Shown piece by piece: positions 1 to 13,559 of a DNA stretch of 64,000 nucleotides (its first letter is position 1; each line of letters opens with the position of its first letter). A program made the position numbers and the translations under genes. Under the pieces are notes generated by a model that worked only from the letters and a program-made list of their open reading frames with translations, was not told the DNA's origin and did no database searches. The DNA is from Piper betle (lineage: Eukaryota; Streptophyta; Magnoliopsida; Piperales; Piperaceae): the NCBI GenBank assembly GCA_033002965.1, contig JAURVB010012329.1, positions 41,206 to 105,205 on the forward strand, read 5' to 3'.

Positions 1-933
1 CAGCGGCGTCTACTAGCCAGAAAGTGGTCGTGTTGGGTACCCTCGGAACCGGCTCGGCAAGCCCGACTCATCTATGACATCAGCGTGGCCAATGGAGGTG
101 GCGGCTTGCCGAAAAATGGCAAAACAGAGCCGGCGGCGATGGGTCGCTAGATCCAGCCGCCACGGTGGCGACGGCCTCCGTTCCAGTCGGGGAAGGTCGC
201 TGGAAGGCTGAGGGTGATGAGGCGACCGACCGATCGCGGCGGCGCTGGTCGCCGGCGGCGGGATCGGCGACGGAAGCGCAACGCAGGCGCGGTGTTGCGG
301 CGTGGCTTGCTCGCGTCGCGGCGGTCCGATGGGGGCCAGACCTGGTCAGGGCGGCAGGGCGACGCCGTGGCCGGGCTGGGCGGCATCGGCCGTGGCGGCG
401 GTGGCGCGTGAACAGGGGCGGCGCGAGCGAGGGTTTGGGGAAGAAGAAAGGAGAGGTCGAGGGTGTGTGTGGTGGCAAACTCGTAAATATTACTTGACTC
501 GTCTCCGGCTCGAGTCAAGTATAATAACTAAGTCGTATTAAATCCTAAAAAATTCATAAAAATCGGGAAAAATCCCGTAAAATCAAACAACACCACAACA
601 TTATAATGATATGCTCTATGACTAACAACCCACCCAGACTGCCCGAACGCGTCCTAACGCGGTAAACGACCTAATACTAATTCTACGATCCACTATATAT
701 AAAAATAATAAAAAATGACTGGCATACTCTCATATATCTGATAACTCATTCTGTTCTGCTGTGTTCATGACGTTATCATCATATACTTGGGTACGCATGA
801 CCCTCCTAGCTCATACGCGCGACTGGCATCGGCTCGGTACACGTGTCCTGAAACTGACTCAACTCGAAAATATAACGGTCGACCCGACCAGTTCTGAATA
901 TAAAACCCTAACTCGAATCGTGGGTTTTATATG
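1..933 (-). mobile_element. Long-LTR retroelement remnant, minus orientation, cut by window edge
   Basis: Read on the minus strand from about 932 this begins TATAAAACCCACGATTCGAG and matches the start of the complete LTRs at 35351 and 40354 (TGTAAAACCCGTGATTCGAG). The order downstream is the same: a region with CGACCG and GAGTT motifs, an ATGATGATAACGTC-like block, an AT-rich block, then a very GC-rich tract (about 100-420). It is therefore the 5' part of a related, diverged LTR. No gag or pol coding is visible. Long open frames in the GC-rich tract occur in several frames at once and are a composition effect. Confidence 0.65.
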
Positions 934-939
934 AGGTAG

Positions 940-2204
940 TGTGGAGTATGAGGGTATTATGTAATGTAACACATTTTTGAAATTTGTAGCACTAACTTCA
1001 CCATTTATTTTGTCACTCGAGTATCGTGGCGGGTATAATATAGAGGATGTGATGACGTAAGTGTTGTATGTATGAATATAAATATTAGTCGTGCGTGCAT
1101 GTCGACACTCGTTTAAGTATATTTGATTATTACTTAGTGTGAGGCAATTTTGAAGTTTCTTAAGTTTTTGTGGTTAAGGAATACACATTTGTGAGCTTAC
1201 TATTTTAATGGTAGTTATTCGGACCGGTAATCAAATTTGTTTGATTACTAACATAGTTTTCTATTAAATGTAGGTGAGGTTCCCTAGCATTGGCCGGCCT
1301 AAGTGCATGGATCAGGTAGCTCAGTGGCGATGGTGGCCAGGGACCTATGCTATGTTATCTATTTTGGACTATGTATTTTATGGAAGACTATATGACAGGT
1401 ATATGCCTTAATTATGTAAACCTTGTATGATTCAAATATATGCTATGATGGTTGTGCTAAGCATGTTTTATCGTTATATTATTATATTATTACTGTGGAG
1501 CTGTAATACTTTAGGGCAAGGCTAGCCATCGTTTGTAAGGTATATAAGCCCAAAGTCATCAAACATGACAATGAGCTAAGTTAGGTATATGATACGTATT
1601 TGGCTATAGTTGTTTGTGTGTTAGAGTAACGTAGGTGGAGGAGCTTATGGTTCATACCAGTTGAAGACCCACGTGAAGTACGAGTATTAGGGTTTGATGC
1701 CCTGATACTCAACGATGCCAAGTAATTTCTCTAACACTTTAATTATTATTCGCATAGGGTACGCAGAATAGTAACCATGACCCTTATTTAAATGTTTGCA
1801 TCATGTTCATGTAACTAATAAGAAGACCTAAGCCAATCACTTGACTTAAGTAATGAGAATATGATGTACTACAACAATATGCAACCTCAAAACTATAGTA
1901 GGGTGTGTGTTCTTCTACAGTTTGGAGTGATCATCGTATTTTTAAAATCACCACTCATAGTCATAAGGAAAGTTTTGCCTCTATTACGACTAGGAGTATT
2001 CATATAGGATTCCTTTAAATTTAAGATCTACTTTTATAGTATGAAATCTACACGCATTTTATGAAAACCAAGTTTGGTATCCGTCTTAAGACTTCATGGG
2101 ATCCGCTTCAGTAAAGTCTGAATGTGTAGCCTAACAAATAACTTCCAAATTATAATATCACGATTCAGTTCGTCCCTTTAAGCCAAATCAGGGTATTACA
2201 GGCC
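940..2204 (+). mobile_element. Probable LTR fragment, plus orientation
   Basis: Non-coding. It carries the same module as the other long LTRs here: a hairpin (arms 1227-1235 and 1240-1248), a T-rich stretch, then TGTAGGTGAGG at about 1272. It ends GGTATTACA at about 2200, the usual LTR end in this window. The left boundary next to the minus-strand remnant is not resolved, and I see no target-site duplication. Confidence 0.45.
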
Positions 2205-3775
2205 GAACCCAACCTCTAGTTAGAGGCGGCTAGGTTTAGTTGATGGCGGCTAGATCCAGCTGCCAGTAAAGAAGGGAAAAGGCAGTGTACTCACAAATCC
2301 TTTCAGTTTAAAAATTCATATCATTAATAAAATATTTCCCAAAAATCTTTTTTTTCTTGTTGAAATCGAGTGGTAATCACAAAAATATTTTTCAATGTTT
2401 AAGATAATAATTTATTTATATTTTTAAAATCTTATTAAACTTAGATCAACTCAACCGAACTAAGCCAGATATATCGTGTATCAACTATAAATCTGGTATG
2501 ATAATGGTACAATATTCCAAACTTTGGTCAAAGGCCACTACTAGTTGGTCATTAACCCCCTTTACATTAAAAGCTTTACAAAAATATATTCAAGACATCT
2601 CTCAATTAAAAACCCTAGGGTTACTTCTGCACTCATTACATTTTAGACATCGTTATGATGCGATTAACTTTGGCCCACAATAATTTTATTGGATCATAAA
2701 TATTTACTTATAATTTAAACTATTAATATTTATTATTTGTTAGCAAAACATTGAAATTCTGTTCAACTTAGAAATTTTAAAAAAATTGACAAATTCAATT
2801 TACATATTATAATCTTTCTCGAACTTATTTTTTTCTTATTAATACATTTTTTATATATAGTTATTTCATTTCGGATTTCTATGCATTTAAATTCTATATG
2901 CTAATAAATACATATTTAATTAGGATTTTTGTGTATCTTATTATTGTTATTCGTTACTAAGAAAACCTTAGAATATAGTTCTACTCAAATTAAAAATTCT
3001 AAAAAATTGATCATTAATATTTAAATACATCAAATCCTACTCATATTAAAATTTCTTTCTTATTACCACTTACTCGATTAGAATACAAATAAAAACAATG
3101 AAAAATACATAGAATTACACAGGTTTAGTATTGTGTCAACTCTTCTATTGACGGATTAAGGGTTTTCACAGTCAAATTGTAAAGAAAATTCAAGCTATCA
3201 ATCTAAAAATAATTAAACAAATAAATAAAACCCTATATCACCTGAGTTAATTTTTGTAATATATTTGTTGGACTAGAATCACGATGAGAGAGCAAAACTC
3301 AAAATATTTTTTTCCTAGCAGGATTTGCAAAGTGAACACAATCACAATGGGAAAGAGCTCATGAAGTATAATCCTTTGCTGAAAAATAATGATAATAGAA
3401 TACAGGAGTATCAAAGTTAAAAAATTCACACAAATTAACCAAGTTTCAAGGAGCAATTTATTGCTATTCCATCACTTAAAAGTGATTGAGCTACTGTTGA
3501 AGCACAGTAATAGAATATACAGCATCAAAGATGATCACAAACAAAATGACTGCAAAAATAAGGGCACCAATCAGTCTTTACAATCAACTTTACAGAGAAA
3601 CATGACGACGAATGCAAAGCATATGAAACAAACCTAGATTTCGCTATTTCTTCATAAATAAATCGAGGGATCAATGCAGAAGAAATGATAGATCAACAAA
3701 TTTCATTGCACACAAATCTGTACGCAATCAAGTTTGGTTGAGCACTTGAATCAAGCAGAACCTCTTCTACTATCT
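2205..3775. other. AT-rich intergenic DNA and probable 3' UTR of the MYB-CC gene
   Basis: No convincing coding frame, RNA gene or terminal repeats. The last few hundred bases (about 3250-3775) probably include the 3' UTR of the minus-strand gene that ends at 3776. A short GGCGGCTAGATCCAGC block near 2245 resembles sequence near 145 and suggests leftover LTR material. Confidence 0.5.
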
Positions 3776-6108
3776 TCACTGAGGTTGGGCTTCAACCTCA
3801 GAAGACTTAAAACTATTTCTTTCCTCAGGTTTGCTGTTAGAATCAGCAGCTTCTATGTTTGATAAGTGAGATGGACTAGTGTGATCCTTCACTGGCACAA
3901 AATCTGGTTCCTGTGTGGAGTTAGCCAGTGTTGGGGTTGACCCACGAAAGGAATTGAACTTTGATTCAGCATGCTTTGGTTCTGCAGCCTCTTGTCCTGA
4001 TTCTTTGCAAACAGGCACCAGTAGGTTGCTCCCGGCTTTCTGCTGTTCTTCTAAAATCTTCTGCAAATACGTAGCTTGTTCCTCTATACGTACTTGGAGG
4101 ACTCTTTGTAGCTGGAAGACAAAAACAGACTCAGATTAAAATTTAAAAATTAAACAGGATGTTTCCACACAGCAATGTAAAGAGTGAACAAATGACAGCA
4201 TCAAGGGTCCAGGCCACCTACTACTGGCCAACAGCCGGAGGAGTGACCAAAGAAAAACAAAATTGCAAATTGTAGAGGTGGCAGCGTGGGAGAGTTAAGG
4301 TGACCTTAGCATGTAGTTGTATACATTCTCACAGATATTTAGGACTTTGGTGTAAAGCAAACTGAAACAGCGCACCTCAAGTTGCTCATGAAGTTGCTTC
4401 TGGACCTCCATTTGCATGCGCAGTGCTTCGGTGATGTCCATACCCCTAAAAGGTCAAAGAACAAAACAAGTAAAGCTTTTGCAATGATGTGAGGCAAATA
4501 GCTTGTGCTTAGGCAGTTACCTGTGACTGCCAACCTCAGTTCCACCACTGCAAGAAGCTGTTTTCATCTCATCGGTGCAGATCTTGTTCTCTAGCAAATG
4601 AAAAAATAAATATATGATAAGTTTTTTTGAAAAAAAAATCAGGAAGATTAGGCCAAGCATACAGGATTTATCAGGAATTTGAAATCTAAAATAATTACTA
4701 GCTAACTCATGTGATGAAGAACTTGTATGATACATAAATCTATATCCAGCATCTATTTAGCCAATGACAACGTGCAAATACACAAGTACACCTATGTTAT
4801 ACATAAAGCTTGTTCATGTCAAAGTACTTTCACTTTTCAGGAAAATATATCTTAGCAAGTATTGCTATTTATGATCGATTACCTTCTTTTGCTGGCGGTA
4901 TGTATTTGGCCACTCGATACTTCTGCAAAGTGAATATATAAAGATCACTAATCATTCATAAGAGGTGCAGTAAAAGGCTTCAGAAAAAATGTTTCTTAAT
5001 AAAAAAACTACCTGCAGGTGACTTTTCACATGATAAATCGTCAAGCCCTCAACATTCATCAGCTTCAGAACGCCCTTGGGAGTGGCCTCTGCATATAAAT
5101 ATCTAACTGTAAAAACTTGACTCAAATCATGCCATACCTGAAATAAAGACCATCAACTCACTATCTGGCCCGTCAAGCTTGTTGACAGCTTCAACAAAAC
5201 GTTCATGGAGATCAAGGGTCCATCTTAATCTTGGCTTATGTACAACTGCCGCTCCAGGAGAGATTGGTGTTTGTTGGTTCACAGGAGATCCATTGTTCTT
5301 ATGGGTGTGAGTGTCACAATCCAATGCATACTCAGCAGTAGAACCCAAACATGGCTCGCAAATATCCTATTTAATACCAAAGTAGAAAAAGATATCTGTA
5401 GCTCAAGCAAATAAAGTGCAATGAAGATGCTTTCTACTTTCTATAAGTGCTGCGTGATTTAATACTCACATCAATACCAGGGTTTTCTCCATTATCCAAG
5501 ATAGCCATGTCAAGATCTTCTGCAAACATCTGAAACTCGAACTGCTCATTAAGTGCTGAATTGTTCTCAAAATTCACGCCATGTAGAATACCACTTGAAG
5601 CCTGTCCAACATGTCCTTGAGATTCGCTAGAGTTTTCTATCAAAATATCTGATTCGAAGCCCAATTTTTGCGACGTACCACTTGAAATACATGTACTAGG
5701 AGAGGTATGAGAAGAAACATGCGGTTTAGCTTTTGAAGGATGTGGAAGGAAGGGAAGATTTGCAAACTCTTTACACGTAGGTGAGCTTGTTGAAGATGAC
5801 AAATGCAATTCAGTGCAAAATGTAGAAGATTGACAATGCACAACAGTTGGACTATGGAAGGTAGTGGCATAAGGTCTGGGAAACCTATGTGCACTGTCTG
5901 GGGTAGGTGAATTAGATGGTAAGACAAAACTTTGGAGATGACCGCCTGCTTGGAGTGAGTTTGGACGAGGGCAGAATGATAGCGACTGTTGGTAATTTTC
6001 TCCATCATAAACACAATATTGAGCTGAAGATGTAAATTCATAATAAGCATCTGGTCCATGCTTAAAAGTTTCTCTTTGTTTCAAGGCAACATGACTCTGA
6101 CTTTCCAT
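3776..6108 (-). CDS. PHR1-like (PHL) MYB-CC transcription factor
   Basis: Seven coding exons on the minus strand: 6108-5470, 5366-5162, 5088-5012, 4922-4883, 4590-4521, 4445-4376 and 4111-3776. They join in frame to 478 codons with GT-AG introns. Residues 1-255 are Ser/Thr-rich, with an acidic stretch ([16 protein letters not shown]) before the DNA-binding domain. The GARP/MYB domain starts near residue 257 ([18 protein letters not shown]) and continues through [20 protein letters not shown] to [12 protein letters not shown]. Exons 6-7 encode the coiled coil with the family LHEQL motif. MYB-CC proteins bind P1BS-type sites as dimers in the nucleus, and several control phosphate-starvation responses. 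I chose the ATG at 6108 because the frame extends only three further codons upstream without an ATG. Which PHL subgroup it belongs to is uncertain. No frame damage is seen. Confidence 0.93.
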
Positions 6109-6167
6109 TTTTGCTTCCAATGCAAACTCTAAATCAACTGAATGCTTCAGCTTTTGACTTCCGCATA

Positions 6168-7015
6168 CCTAAAACTTCCCCTCTAATTTCAGTCGTGCAC
6201 TAACCTTGTAACAAATAAATGCAAGATTAAAAAGAACATCAAAGCTTAGGAAAATCCAACAGACATGTAGCCGTAAATAAAGGCTAATGAGAACCAAAGC
6301 AGAAATATAATAAACATTGTTAATTGTGAGAAATGATGTGAACCAGTAATCTACCACAGAAAACAGTTACAAAAGATTGGAACTAGGCTAAGTTTTTTCT
6401 CACTCTCTGCTCACATCAAAGCTTCAATTTCATTGAAGATGGGAAAGCAAGAAATAAATGAAGGGAGAACCCCACATCCACTCAGCATCAAGACCGTAGC
6501 TTTAGGCTAATTATAGCCAACTCATTCAGAGAGCATCCAACCTTTCATGTCGACAAATCGTCACTAAGATTTAACCAGACAAATTCCTTTACTTAACAAG
6601 GGATGCCTTTGAGTTTAAACACGCAAATCATATCCGCTTTTAAGCTCCACCTGCTTTTCCCCCACCAACACATCCGGACATCAACCCAACAAAAAACAAG
6701 CCAAAAAATGAAAACAACTCAAAACCCAGCAAAATATAGCCACTGCAGAAGCTCAAACACATGACTATCCTCCAACACAACCGCCCAAGCTCTCGAACAA
6801 CTTCAAAAACCAAAAACAGAGCTACAAATGTTCAAACTGAGCACCAAGGGTGTTGAATGGAAGCCGGGAAATCACATGCCCAGCAGAAATGCACGCAAAG
6901 AAGCTAATCATAGGCAAGAAAAGCAAGAAAAGCCAAGATCTTTTTTTACCGGGAGGAATGCGCGATTAATTCTTTGAGCTCTTGAAGCCGCAGCTTTTCC
7001 CAATCGTCACGGCTC
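6168..7015 (-). other. 5' UTR intron and leader exon of the MYB-CC gene
   Basis: A plausible donor (CCCG/GTAAA, exon end about 6950) and acceptor (TTTTAG/GTATGC, next exon starting 6168) frame a ~780-bp intron in the 5' UTR. The first leader exon would lie around 6950-7015. No competing coding frame is present. The transcription start is inferred, not seen. Confidence 0.5.
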
Positions 7016-7019
7016 TAAT

Positions 7020-9451
7020 CATATATGATTGAAGCTTGCTTCCCGCATTCTATAAATAAATAAGTAAATACCAAATATAGCCCTGCTGGATGCCACACAT
7101 GAGAAACGACAGAGGGGTAAAGTGGGAAGAAACAGCAACTGTCTCGTCGTCTTTGGCATGGGTTGGCTGCTGAAGAGTCCGGATCGAGGGTGTCGAGTGT
7201 GGGGCCTCCTGTCAATTCCACCGGGTCCTACCGGATATATTGATTGGTGGGGTCATCAAATGTTCAAATTTGATATGATTTAGTTGTTCTTTTCGTACCA
7301 TTTTTAATAAATATTTGATTTTTTAACTTGAAATTTTTCAATAATTTATTTTTTTCAAAAATAATATGGTATTTTTACATATATTCATTTTTTATAAAAC
7401 CGGTCCAAATGATTATAAGAAAAAATTTGTTATAAGGATAACTTAAATTATTTATGTGGTAATTAATAATGGGGTGGGGAATTTCAAATATGTAATAGAG
7501 GGGTGGTTGATGAATAAAATTTAAAGGTTAATGTTATAGAGTTGGGAAGTGTTAGGTTTTATGGGTAGTCAAAATAAAAAAACTTGAAATAAGTTTTATA
7601 GATTCTTCTTAACTTAAAAGTTAGTTTAAAGAATAATAATTTTTTATTAATTTATATACAAGTCATCAATACTATTCACGACTAATACAAAATAAATCTA
7701 ATAAATAAATTGGATTAGGCAAGTAAATTCGCACAAAAAGAGATGATATATGACTGAAAGCTAATTCTTTCTTTGCGCCAAGGCCTCACTAATGGAATTC
7801 AATTGTTAGCTGCCAAATAAGCATATATTTGTCAAGGGGCTGACTCCTTAGCTACTTTGTACGCAGATGGAACCTCAAGTACCGATCTCACAGAAGAAAT
7901 GAAGAAAGAGTTCTTCAATAACATCCACGGCAGACTTACATTTTGCAATGCGTTCAACACCAATCTCACCAGCTCAGTTTCTTAAGCATTAAAGAAAAAC
8001 AAATCGAAAAAATAGGATTATATTAGACATATTCGACATGCAACAATGTATGAATTAGTAATTCTTCTTGCACCAGATATTCAAAGGGTGTTGGAGACAC
8101 ATACCTTAAAAGAGAATCCACATAATTTTTTTATAGTTGTATGCCCATTATGATAATAACCCTCTTTTCTTATTCAGACTTCGGGCGGCAGTACACATAT
8201 TCTTAACTACAGAAGCTAAATTTCACCGCGGCAATATTAAGTAGAAACATTCAATTAAGCTAGATTCCAAAGCAACTCCAACAAAGAAAATGTGATCTTC
8301 TTTAACAGCCATATAGTCACAATAAACAATAAGCAAATCTTCGCACTAATATCGCAAAATTCATTTTTTATGCTCCCAAATCACAAATAACAAGCATTGG
8401 ACAGTGAAATGCTACAAACAAGAACCAATTTTTAACATCTACACCATTTTTTTTCTTTTTCTTTTTCTTTTTTAGAAAAAGGAACCACCGGGACGGAAGA
8501 AAAGATCGTAGCAGGGCAAGCGCCGGCTCGGCTAATCGCCTGACACTTGCCAGCGGCGTTGCCATTTCCAAAATCGTTTCTACCTTTAGTCTAATTTTAT
8601 GTTCAGTTTTAATTTCAATTTAGTCTTAAACTCATAATATTTAATTTATTCCTTAAATAAATATTCATTATATACTTAATATTTCAAGTAAAGAGTACCC
8701 CTAAGTATGAATCATTTTATACCTCAATATAAATATTTAATATATGATTAATATTTCGAGGAATTATGAATTTGACTTAAAAATAGAGTAATAATTAATA
8801 AGCTTCAACAAATGAGAACCACATAAACTGGAATTAAGTATGTGTAAAAACAAACTAAAACATGAATGAATCGGCCTATAATAATTTACTCTCAGCTCAA
8901 ATACACTCATAAAATTTTAGAGACTTCACTAAGAATGATGAGCTTTTTATGAGCATATAAACATCCGAAGGCCATGAAAAAAAATTATAGTTTTTTCTTC
9001 TTTTTTTGTTAAAAAGTTCATTGGAGTTTAGATTTAAGATTTTAATCTTTTATTATTTTATATTTTAAGTGTTTGAACTAGATTGAAAGAAAAGCTATTT
9101 ATAAACTGTTTTTTATCTAAAGCTAATGACGATGTTTAACTTAAACCTCAACATGGTTTAGCATTTGAAAAAGTTCATCCTTTGTTTGATTTATCCACCC
9201 ATTACTTCCACTGCATCAATTTTTGGATTTAATTAAGAATAAACGAAATACGGATTATATATGTAATCCTTTTAAAGTGAAAAAAAACCCAATACTTAGT
9301 TTATTAAAAAAAAACCCTAATTCTTGCATATCCTACTACTAACAGTACGTCAAAGAAAAAAATATAGAAAGTCACTGTTTAATACAAAAATAATATCTTA
9401 GAAAAATATATCCTAGAACGCCTAACCAAATATTTCTAAATCATCATATTA
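7020..9451. other. AT-rich intergenic DNA
   Basis: Mostly A+T-rich with poly-A/T runs. A short stretch at about 7850-8000 has coding-like composition on the plus strand but hits stops quickly and matches nothing I recognise. No tRNA, terminal inverted repeats or LTR pair found. Confidence 0.5.
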
Positions 9452-12400
9452 TCAGCAAGCAGGGGCCTTGAAGTCTTTGATATTCACGAAGGCAATAGAG
9501 GAAGGCTCCATCTTGATTGCAGAAGATGGATCCGTTAACTTGGGATTCAATGGAGGAATATCACCGGTCTTGTTAAGTACCAATGGTTCTCCATTAAGCA
9601 ACATAGTTGTGGCATGAAGGTCTCCATTTTGAGGAGTTAAGTGATATTCTTCCCTTTGTGGAGAAGATTCTGCAGCATTGACAACCTTTTCTGGGTACAA
9701 GTTATCATCTTCCACAATATTAACTTCAAATGAAGTAGAGTTAGAGAGATTGATCAAAAGTGCAGTAATTCCATGCTGCAACAAATATAGACAAAAACCA
9801 ACATCAAAATTGCAACCTAATAAGAGCATTTTAATTTTCCCAAGACATGATAATTGATACCGGTGAACAAATACTCTTACCCCTTTTTTGCACAATGGGC
9901 ATACGTCCTCAAGTGAGGGGAACCACTATGATGTGTTGCAAGAACGTTTTTACCCATCAACCGATGCCATAGAAGTGCACTAATCACAACAGAAAGAACA
10001 AACAATATAAGATCATCAGAAGTTTAGAGTTTTAATTGATGAAATAATTGATTTAATTAAATCTATGAGTTATCAACTCAAGTACCTGTAGTAGTCCGGA
10101 TTTGGAACCATGGTTGTGGTATTCAAAAACCCGTAATTTCCTCCAATCAAAGCTTGTCGACAATAAACTTTGTGGTCATATGTAGATGCCATACCAAGCT
10201 GATCCAGATACCTTTCCAAAGCCAATGAAGAAAAATATTATAATGAATCAATCTTGAATCATATGCATGGAATGATTTTGTTCTTTCCAGTGTTAACATG
10301 AAAGTACGTAAATATATTTACCAAAAACTATCGGCAAAACTGTGGGAAACAGTTTTTCCACCACTGTTATATGCTCCACCAGACTCTGAAATCCAAGCAG
10401 ATGCCCATGGTCCAAACTTATTGATTACAGTCTTCACATCGCTGAATGTCTGAACTACGTTACTTAGAACGTAAGGATCTTGAATCTTGTGGATCAAATT
10501 TGGATCATCACCTAAAAAAATAAATAAATAATTTTGCCATGATCAAGATAAAATAACTAATCAATAAAATAAGAATAATTACCAAACACAGCTAAACTAA
10601 TTAAGTATATGATTTACCTGGACCGAGATTGTAAATATGATGAGAGACACCATCAATGTTATTAGGTCCAGCCGCTTGCAGCATATCCTGGAACCATTTC
10701 TTCTCAAAAACCCTCCCGGAGACAAAACTTTTGGAGGATTCTTATGATCCTTATAAAGATGGGTGACAATTTTTTGAGCACAATCATGTCATACCCGTAT
10801 TGTTTTCCTTCTATCCTAGCAGAAACTCCATTTGCAGATAATTCATTTCCTATGAACATAGTAAACAATAAAAATACCATAAAAAATAATAAAAATATTT
10901 TTTTATCATATACAACGATTGATACATTAAATTTGATAATATATGATTAATGATATATACCAAGTTCATAAGAATCCATATCTTGGTCTTTAGATATAAT
11001 GTGTTTTATGAAGTCTATAGCATTGGCGGGATTCCATGGTCCAGCCCAAAGACCGTCTTCTGTAACTTTTTTCCTCCCAATCAGTGCATTCAATCCAAAT
11101 GTCAATTTGGCTCTACATGCAAACAATTAAAATTGTTAAATTAAATGAATTATATCTCTACATAAAAATACTTAAATTTATTAAACGAATTTGTAGCTCT
11201 ACATATATACAATTTAAAATTATTAAATGAAATTATCAACTAAAATTTTTTAATCAACAATTAAAATTGTTAAATGAATTTACCATAATTTTTTTATTTA
11301 CGTAAATTTCAAAGTTTTTGAGCTCTCACCCTGATTTATTGTGAAGGACGTCATGAACTTGATCCCATCTTTCCATTGGAAGGCATCCTTTTGAAAAACC
11401 AAAGAGGCCGGTGGTACTGTTCTTGAAGTGAGGGCATTTTTTCACAGCGTGCCCAGTTCCATAAATAACCTGATCTTGCAAAGACCCTCCTAGCCTTAAC
11501 CTAACTGGATTAAATGCTGGATTGATGAAAATAAAATAAAAAATATATAAATAGTTCTTCACAAAACATAATAAAATTAAATTAAACATTAACAAAACTA
11601 TAACTAATATTGTATTACATCGCTATTCGTACTTGAACAAAGACAAATCGAATTGATAAAGCCAATTTGATGAAACATATATAAACAAAATCAAATATTG
11701 ATAAGACTAAGTTGATGTAATATATAAAAAATAATAATTACATATATATATGCAAAGGGTAAATATTCATGGCTTAAATAAAATGATGACAAAACAATAC
11801 TTACCTTTAAGAGATTTTGAAAGGAGTGGATTGTTCAAATCCTGCATATGCAAAAGAAGCATGTAATATGTAAATAAAAAGTATTACATATCATCACATA
11901 AATACAGATGATCCATTAATATATATATAAAAAGATTATCCATATAAAAGATTTATCATAAAAGCTTTTTCCATATATAATCTATATTCAGTTTCCATGA
12001 TATATAATCTATGTGTTTCCATGTATATAACCCATTATATATATATATATATGGAAATAAGGTTTTTGTGCTTGAGCATAGGCAGCTTGCCTGTGCTCAA
12101 GTTTTATCTTGGTCGTTGGATTAGCATCCAACGGCCAAGATCAAAAAAAAAAAAAGGGTGCCACCGACGCCGCCGCAACGGCGGATGGGGCGGAAGGGGG
12201 CCCGGCCACGGCGACGGCCGGGGGGGCGGCGGCGATAGGGGACGGGGTTGGTCTGGGGCGGCGGCCGCGTGGTCGCCGGTCGCCACACGGAGGCGCGGCG
12301 CGGCGGGGTGGCGGCGGGGGCCGAGGGGGCGCGGCAGAGGGGCGGGCGAGGGCCGACGGGGGCGCGGCGGGGTGGGCGGGGGCCGACGGGGGGCGCGGCG

Positions 12401-13511
12401 GGGTGGCGGGCGGGGGCTGAGGGGCGCGGCGGGGGACGAGGGACAGGGGGGGAGCGTGGCGCAGCGGGGTGGCCGGCGGGGCGCGGCTGGGTGGCGGGCG
12501 GGGGACGGCGACGGGGCCCCGCGCCGCCGGTGGTGGGGGAGGGGTCGCCGCCCCGTCGGCCAGGGGCGGCGACGGGCCGGACAAGGGGGTCGTGTCGGCC
12601 GGGGTGGCGGCGACGCGTCGGCTAGCGGCGCGCTTTTTTTTTCATCCAGCCGTTGGATTGAATCCAACGGCCGGATGGCTCAAGCACAGTAAATCCGCCC
12701 TATATATATATATAATACTTACCTATATATAACGTCCCATTAGACGTGAGATTTAAAACATAATAATCATTAAAAGATAAATGACACATATGGCTAAAAA
12801 AATATAGATAAAGACAATTTACAAATTAATATAGAACTAGTGCCCAAAAGAAATTATATCATACTCATTGGTAATTGATCTTTTCATCAATCTATAATAA
12901 CAACATGAGATCAAGTAAAATATGCACTCATATTCATGCAATAAAATAAAGGAATAAGATAAGCTTCAAGAATATAATATTGAAACAGCATGATGGTACC
13001 AATAACTTCGAAGCCCTAAAAATAAATTAACTTTGATCAGAACAACTACTAATAATAACATATTATCAACACATGAAGTCTCGCTTAATCAACATTCAAG
13101 TTTCATAGTGACAATACAAAAAAATATGTACGTGAATGATTATTAATGCATGAAGTCTTAATCAAACTTATTAACAAGGGAAGAAGTAAGTAAGCATGCT
13201 ATCATGCAATTACTATAGAACCCGAATTATTATAATTTATGAAAGTAAAATAATGAAAAATAATACCACAATATGCATGAATGCAATGTCAAATAAGTTA
13301 ATAATCTTACAAGATTAAGAATAGAAGTATTTTCCCACGGGCACTGGTTGTAGTTGCACTTCCCGGACGGCCACCAATCAATGGTAGCACAAATATAAGT
13401 ATCATCGGTTTGTGCTATGTATGCCATGTTCTCCACAGCAACATCAATTTTTTCAGCGAAACAGGAAGAAAAAGAAAGGAGAAGAACGATGAGAGCAATA
13501 TAACGAGCCAT
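9452..13511 (-). CDS. Heparanase-like glycoside hydrolase family 79 protein (three apparent -1 frameshifts)
   Basis: Nine exons on the minus strand: 13511-13311, 11841-11805, 11516-11330, 11112-10961, 10849-10618, 10511-10322, 10211-10086, 9979-9881 and 9775-9452. An N-terminal signal peptide (ARYIALIVLLLSFSSCFA) points to secretion or the cell wall. Family GH79 landmarks follow in order: CATIDWWP, VRLRLGGS, the acid/base region LGNELS, the nucleophile region SESGGAYNSG, YCRQALIGGNYG, HCAKKG and the C-terminal REEYHLT. Three single-base losses break the frame: the T run at 10770-10775, the A run at 10706-10710 and the T run at 9884-9889. Restoring them gives 517 codons including stop, the usual family length. 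There are no in-frame stops or lost splice sites, so consensus error is at least as likely as decay. Intron 1 (~1.5 kb) carries a GC-rich transposon. Confidence 0.88.
12035..12715. mobile_element. GC-rich TIR element in GH79 intron 1
   Basis: The core (about 12053-12700) is bounded by (TA)n tracts at 12035-12052 and 12701-12715. The ends are inverted: CTGTGCTCAAG followed by CGTTGGATTAGCATCCAACG on the left, and on the right, read in reverse complement, CTGTGCTTGAG followed by CGTTGGATTCAATCCAACG. Both ends then have an A run. The interior is by eye about four-fifths G+C, with imperfect GGGGCGCGGCGGGGTGGCGG-type repeats and many G runs. No transposase is present, so it is a non-autonomous element. 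Its superfamily is uncertain; the (TA)n flanks recall rice micron-type MITEs. Confidence 0.7.
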
Positions 13512-13559
13512 GACGAACACTGGAAGAAGAAGAAAGATGTTTATGAGAAGGAAAACCTA

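Noticed and set aside
7850..8000. Coding-like stretch on the plus strand
   Set aside because: Short, soon stopped, and no recognisable motif.
12104..12692. Overlapping open frames of 100-230 codons on both strands
   Set aside because: They come from extreme GC content in the intronic transposon; all are Gly/Arg/Pro/Ala-rich and match no family.
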